The notes under the pieces are model-generated. The model ran no database searches, had not been told where the DNA came from, and was given only the letters and a program-made list of their open reading frames with translations. A stretch of 9,818 bases of DNA. Origin: an uncultured Parabacteroides sp. Its GTDB lineage: Bacteria > Bacteroidota > Bacteroidia > Bacteroidales > Tannerellaceae. The position numbers and the translations under genes are program-made. Every line of letters starts with the position of its first letter. Position 1 is the first letter of the stretch. Where the stretch lies: NCBI GenBank assembly GCA_900547435.1, contig URGO01000120.1:1-9818 (forward strand), in the 5' to 3' direction. This document shows, one piece after another, positions 7,072 through 9,818 of the stretch.

Positions 7072-7155
7072 AATTCATGCCTAACTTTGAACGGAAACAT
7101 AGGCATAATCGCCGGCGATTATGCCTATGTTCGGAAGAAAAGATAGGCAAGAAAA
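7072..7155. repeat. Array 2: alternating TGCCTA/TAGGCA hexamers at 22-bp period with central 36-bp palindrome
   Basis: TGCCTA is at 7078-7083 and 7122-7127, and TAGGCA at 7100-7105 and 7144-7149. All three gaps are exactly 16 nt. The central spacer TAATCGCCGGCGATTA is itself a perfect palindrome, and the symmetry extends without a mismatch over 7096-7131 (18 bp on each side, no loop). The outer hexamers and CTTT/AAAG (7085-7088, 7139-7142) are also symmetric about 7113/7114, giving an imperfect 72-bp palindrome. It aligns without gaps to array 1 (offset 4158), with AATTCATGCCTA, TAGGCATAA, TGCCTA, TAGGCA and GAAAA blocks identical. It lies between two divergent promoters. Confidence 0.88.
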
Positions 7156-7204
7156 AAGTGCATCATTCCCGTTTTGAAGAAAAGAAGAAAGATAGGCAAG
7201 AAAA
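7139..7204 (+). repeat. 17-bp direct repeat upstream of the collagen-like lipoprotein gene
   Basis: AAAGATAGGCAAGAAAA occurs at 7139-7155 and again at 7188-7204, 49 bp apart. The first copy overlaps the last hexamer of array 2. The second ends about 16 bp before the -33 region of the promoter at 7220-7249. The 49-bp step breaks the 22-bp periodicity of the array (44 would be expected). It may be a decayed extension of the array or a paired operator. Confidence 0.6.
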
Positions 7205-7219
7205 TGTGGGTAAATAATG

Positions 7220-7249
7220 TTTATTTATCAAAAGGTTTTTCTACATTTG
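7220..7249 (+). promoter_or_regulatory. Promoter of the collagen-like lipoprotein gene
   Basis: TACATTTG at 7242-7249 matches TAnnTTTG exactly. TTTA at 7220-7223 sits 18 bp upstream as a near-match to the -33 TTTG. The start codon at 7286 follows with a leader of about 30 nt containing the purine-rich AAAAGAG as a possible ribosome site. Confidence 0.65.
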
Positions 7250-7285
7250 CAGAACTATCAAAATAATATGTATAAAAGAGATTGA

Positions 7286-7750
7286 ATGAAAAAGTTTATC
7301 GGATTATTACTATTGTTGGTAACATTCGCTTCGTGTGAAGGACCGATGGGACCGGAAGGTCCGATGGGGCCTCAAGGACCTGCCGGTGAAGACGGGACAG
7401 GAGGTGTCGTTGAGGGGTGGCTTTATCATGAGTTTGAGATAACCAGCGAAGAATGGCAATTATCAGCGGACGGAACTTATTTCTGGTGTGAAAAACCATG
7501 GGATGACATCACCGATTATGTCTTTCAGGAGGGCATGGTAATCGGGAATATGTACACAAAGGTAGGGACAGAATGGACGCTGACCCCGTTGCCTTACGTG
7601 TTGGATTGTAAGGATGGTGATTATACCTGGCAGGAGACCTATACGTTCGATTATAGTCCGGGATGGGTGGCATTTTATATCAGCTATGATGATTTTCAGA
7701 TGGATTTGCGCCCGAATACCCAGCAATTCCGCGTCACTATCCTCTGGTAA
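7286..7750 (+). CDS. Small collagen-like lipoprotein
   Basis: The 154-residue lipoprotein has Lys2-Lys3, a hydrophobic core and FASC with Cys17 as the lipid site. Directly after the cysteine come seven Gly-X-Y triplets at residues 19-39 (GPM GPE GPM GPQ GPA GED GTG), a short collagen-like stretch. The remaining roughly 114 residues are rich in aromatic residues and acids (EGWLYHEFEITSEEWQL, then SPGWVAFYISYDDFQMDLRP, ending VTILW) and look beta-rich. They resemble a family of small Bacteroidales lipoproteins annotated only as collagen-like or hypothetical. The function is not known. Trimerisation through the triplets is possible, though seven is short for a stable triple helix without help from the C-terminal domain. 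The serine acetyltransferase gene follows at 18 bp, so the two may be co-transcribed. Confidence 0.85.
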   Translation: MKKFIGLLLLLVTFASCEGPMGPEGPMGPQGPAGEDGTGGVVEGWLYHEFEITSEEWQLSADGTYFWCEKPWDDITDYVFQEGMVIGNMYTKVGTEWTLTPLPYVLDCKDGDYTWQETYTFDYSPGWVAFYISYDDFQMDLRPNTQQFRVTILW

Positions 7751-7768
7751 ATCTTTTTCGCAAATAAT

Positions 7769-8665
7769 ATGGAAGCATCAAAGCAGAGGGATCTGTTGAA
7801 AGGAGCCATCGACGAGTTGTCTGACGAGGCATCTTATGGGCGTTTGTTTCATAGTTGCCGGGATGAGGAGGCATTGCCTTCCGGTGAAAATCTGAAGCGT
7901 GTGGTCGATTTATGCCGGGCGATTCTTTTTCCGGGATATTATGGCGCGGCTCAAATCAACCGGCAGACGATTCGTTTTCATACCGGCGTATTGGTTGAGA
8001 CTTTGCATCGCCTGCTGGCCAAGGAGATTCAGGCTGGTCTGTGTTTTGCCGATACGAATTGTCAGGATTGTAAGGAGAAGCATGTGCACGAAGAGGCGGA
8101 ACAGCTTTCCGGGCAATTTATCGCGGCATTGCCCCGACTCCGGGATTTGTTGGCAACCGATGCGGAAGCTACCTATAATGGAGACCCGGCCGCACAAAAC
8201 TTGGGCGAGGTCATTTTTTGCTATCCGGGTTTTCGGGCGATTTGTAACTATCGGATAGCACATCAGTTGCACCTTTTGCAGGTACCTTATATTCCCCGTA
8301 TCATAACCGAACTGGCTCATTCCGAAACAGGCATTGATATTCATCCGGGTGCCCGTATCGGGCATCATTTCTCTATTGACCATGGGACCGGGACGGTTAT
8401 TGGCGAGACCAGCATTATCGGGAATTATGTCCGGATATTCCAGGGGGTCAGCTTGGCGGGAGAGAAATTTCCTCCGGATGAAAACGGAAATGCCATTCGG
8501 GGCGTAGAGCGTCATCCGGTCGTAGGTGATCACGTAACAATCTATTCCAATGCCACTTTGCTTGGACATATCCATATTGGTGATGGGGCTACTATCTTTG
8601 GTAATGTCTGGGTGACGCGTGATGTGGCCGCTGGAGAATCCGTAGAACCGAAAGAAAGTAATTGA
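7769..8665 (+). CDS. cysE: Serine O-acetyltransferase, EpsC-like long form
   Basis: The enzyme acetylates L-serine with acetyl-CoA to give O-acetylserine, the precursor of cysteine, in the cytoplasm. The 298 residues comprise an N-terminal helical domain (about 1-180) and a C-terminal left-handed beta-helix of hexapeptide repeats (about 185-290). Key residues, numbered here and matched to E. coli CysE from memory, are Asp139 (GDPAA), Asp190 (GIDIHPGARIG), the catalytic His205 (IDHGTGTVIGET) and His249 (ERHP). A Cys/His-rich stretch at 92-107 (Cys92, Cys98, Cys101, His105, His107) lies in the N-terminal domain, as in other Bacteroidales long forms. The E. coli-type C-terminal tail that binds cysteine synthase is not evident; the protein ends soon after the last helix turn with VEPKESN. 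It starts 18 bp after the collagen-like gene with no separate promoter seen. Confidence 0.93.
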   Translation: MEASKQRDLLKGAIDELSDEASYGRLFHSCRDEEALPSGENLKRVVDLCRAILFPGYYGAAQINRQTIRFHTGVLVETLHRLLAKEIQAGLCFADTNCQDCKEKHVHEEAEQLSGQFIAALPRLRDLLATDAEATYNGDPAAQNLGEVIFCYPGFRAICNYRIAHQLHLLQVPYIPRIITELAHSETGIDIHPGARIGHHFSIDHGTGTVIGETSIIGNYVRIFQGVSLAGEKFPPDENGNAIRGVERHPVVGDHVTIYSNATLLGHIHIGDGATIFGNVWVTRDVAAGESVEPKESN

Positions 8666-8773
8666 ATAATGTAAGTTTATAAGTTTTCAGGATAAAATGT
8701 GATAAGAACCGACAAACTTAAAAAAACGAACAAACTCAAAAAACTTAAAAACTAAATATTTATACAACAAACA
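8666..8773. other. AT-rich spacer with short imperfect repeats between cysE and the methyltransferase gene
   Basis: The gap is very AT-rich. It holds two imperfect copies of ACAAACTTAAAAAA 18 bp apart (8712-8725 and 8730-8743), then a related AAACTTAAAAAC. TAAGTTT (8672-8678) could pair with AAACTTA (8714-8720) around a long loop. I see no convincing terminator and no exact TAnnTTTG. TAAGTTTA at 8672-8679 is the nearest match but has no supporting -33. Confidence 0.4.
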
Positions 8774-9733
8774 ATGGGAGAGACATTCGAAATGGTAGCC
8801 AAAACCCTATATGGGTTGGAAGAGGTCTTGGCCGGTGAGTTGCTCGCTTTAGGTGCCAATGACTTGCAAATAGGCCGCCGCATGGTTTCCTTTACCGGTG
8901 ACAAGGAGTTATTATACAAGGCGAACTTTTGTTGCCGAACCGCGTTGCGTATTTTAAAACCTATCTATCACTTCAAGGCTAAGGATGCCGATACGGTTTA
9001 TAAAGAGGTGAAGAAGGTGGAATGGGAAAAGTATCTGACGCTCGACAAAACATTTGCCATCGACTCGGTTATTTATTCCGAGGATTTCAACCATTCCAAA
9101 TTTGTGGCTTATCGTACGAAGGATGCTATCGTGGATTATTTTATCGAGAAGTTCCAAAAGCGTCCATCGGTACGGGTGAATAATCCGGATTTATACATTA
9201 ATATTCATATTTCGCACAACGATTGTACACTTTCGATTGATAGTTCGGGCGAGAGCTTGCATAAACGGGGGTATCGGGTAGAGCAGACGGAAGCCCCGTT
9301 GAATGAGGTGCTGGCCGCAGGTATGATTTTGCTGACCGGTTGGAAAGGCGAATCGAATTTTGTAGACCCGATGTGTGGTTCGGGTACGTTGCTGATTGAA
9401 GCGGCTATGATTGCCTTGAATATTGCTCCGGGTATCCATCGGAAGGAATTTGCTTTCCAAAAATGGGTGGATTACGATGAAGAATTGTTTGATCGCATTT
9501 ATAATGATGATAGCCAGGAACGGGAGTTTACCTTTAAATGTTATGGCTCGGATATTTCGCAACAAGCTATTGATATCGCACGTGAGAATATTCGTAGCGC
9601 GGGATTGATGAAGTATGTAGAATTGGAGGTAAAACCATTCAAGCAATATGTCCAAGCGCCGCAACCCGGTATATTGGTTACCAATCCGCCTTATGGAGAA
9701 CGAATATCTAGCCTGGATCTGTTGGGCTTGTAA
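8774..9733 (+). CDS. rlmL: THUMP-domain 23S rRNA (guanine-N2-)-methyltransferase, RlmL type, interrupted near the 3' end
   Basis: By family, this enzyme transfers a methyl group from S-adenosylmethionine to a guanine N2 of 23S rRNA. The visible 319 residues contain a THUMP RNA-binding domain (about 45-155) and a UPF0020/RlmL-type Rossmann methyltransferase domain from about 165. Visible motifs are the SAM-binding DPMCGSGT at 198-205, GSDIS at 258-262 and the catalytic NPPYGER at 304-310. The frame ends at TAA 9731-9733, soon after NPPYGER. The same frame continues with family-like sequence to the window edge, so the stop is premature and the last strands of the methyltransferase fold would be lost. 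Just before it the protein reads ISSLDLLGL, where relatives, from memory, have an acidic residue in place of the Leu after ISS. The enzyme corresponds to the RlmL half of E. coli RlmKL. Confidence 0.88.
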   Translation: MGETFEMVAKTLYGLEEVLAGELLALGANDLQIGRRMVSFTGDKELLYKANFCCRTALRILKPIYHFKAKDADTVYKEVKKVEWEKYLTLDKTFAIDSVIYSEDFNHSKFVAYRTKDAIVDYFIEKFQKRPSVRVNNPDLYINIHISHNDCTLSIDSSGESLHKRGYRVEQTEAPLNEVLAAGMILLTGWKGESNFVDPMCGSGTLLIEAAMIALNIAPGIHRKEFAFQKWVDYDEELFDRIYNDDSQEREFTFKCYGSDISQQAIDIARENIRSAGLMKYVELEVKPFKQYVQAPQPGILVTNPPYGERISSLDLLGL

Positions 9734-9818
9734 AGTATGATAGGCGAACGACTGAAGCATGTCTTCATGGGGAATAAAGCTTGGGTACTCAGCTATTAGG
9801 AGGAATGTATCGAGAAAA
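9734..9818 (+). pseudogene. Remnant of the RlmL-type methyltransferase 3' end with a second in-frame stop
   Basis: Read in the frame of the upstream gene, this gives SMIGERLKHVFMGNKAWVLS, then Tyr, then TAG at 9797-9799, then EECIEK to the edge. It matches the expected continuation of RlmL-type proteins (IGERLKHVF, GNKAWVLSY, EEC), with stops standing where Tyr and Lys are usual. No frameshift is needed, only substitutions. The gene continues beyond the window. Confidence 0.7.

Noticed and set aside
6913..7217. Plus-strand reading frames of 77 and 66 codons across the riboswitch and array 2
   Set aside because: They overlap the riboswitch, the promoter and the palindromic repeats. Lys- and Arg-rich translations reflect the A-rich DNA.
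7910..8575. A 221-codon minus-strand reading frame
   Set aside because: It is antisense to the well-supported serine acetyltransferase and has no recognisable domain.
9191..9760. A 189-codon minus-strand reading frame
   Set aside because: It is antisense to the THUMP methyltransferase, whose motifs DPMCGSGT and NPPYGER confirm the plus-strand frame.

Overview
The window looks like a piece of a Bacteroidales chromosome, of Bacteroides or Parabacteroides type. The evidence is the several TAnnTTTG-type -7 promoter elements, the lipoproteins with acidic residues after the lipid-accepting cysteine, the TonB receptor that begins with a carboxypeptidase-regulatory-like domain, and the protein families present. 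Genus cannot be fixed from the sequence alone. The right edge falls inside a gene, and the left edge falls inside an open but interrupted frame.

Layout, left to right. (1) 1-1210, minus strand: a transglutaminase-like lipoprotein gene split by an in-frame TAG at 785-787. (2) 1359-2894, plus strand: an intact NhaP2-type K+/H+ antiporter, divergent from (1), with promoters facing away from each other in the gap. (3) 2895-3074: a gap between convergent genes, holding a short-repeat array and an intrinsic terminator for the minus-strand operon. (4) 3075-7017, minus strand: a cobalamin-riboswitch-controlled operon consisting of promoter, riboswitch, TonB-dependent receptor and DUF4374-like surface lipoprotein. 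(5) 7018-7285: a gap between divergent promoters, holding a second copy of the repeat array with a perfect 36-bp palindrome at its centre. (6) 7286-8665, plus strand: a small collagen-like lipoprotein followed at 18 bp by serine O-acetyltransferase. (7) 8774 to the right edge, plus strand: a THUMP-domain 23S rRNA methyltransferase of RlmL type, interrupted near its 3' end by TAA and TAG in the reading frame.

The operon in (4) reads as a corrinoid uptake unit. The riboswitch would shut it off when B12 is plentiful. The receptor would carry corrinoid across the outer membrane using TonB energy. The lipoprotein would sit on the surface as a capture partner, in the role that BtuG plays in Bacteroides. 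That last role is inferred from context.

The most unusual signal is a pair of arrays in which TGCCTA and TAGGCA alternate at exactly 22-bp steps (hexamer plus 16). They lie at 2920-2991 and 7078-7149 and align to each other without gaps. They stand immediately outside the terminator and the promoter of the B12 operon. Hexamers and period are conserved while the 16-nt spacers are not.
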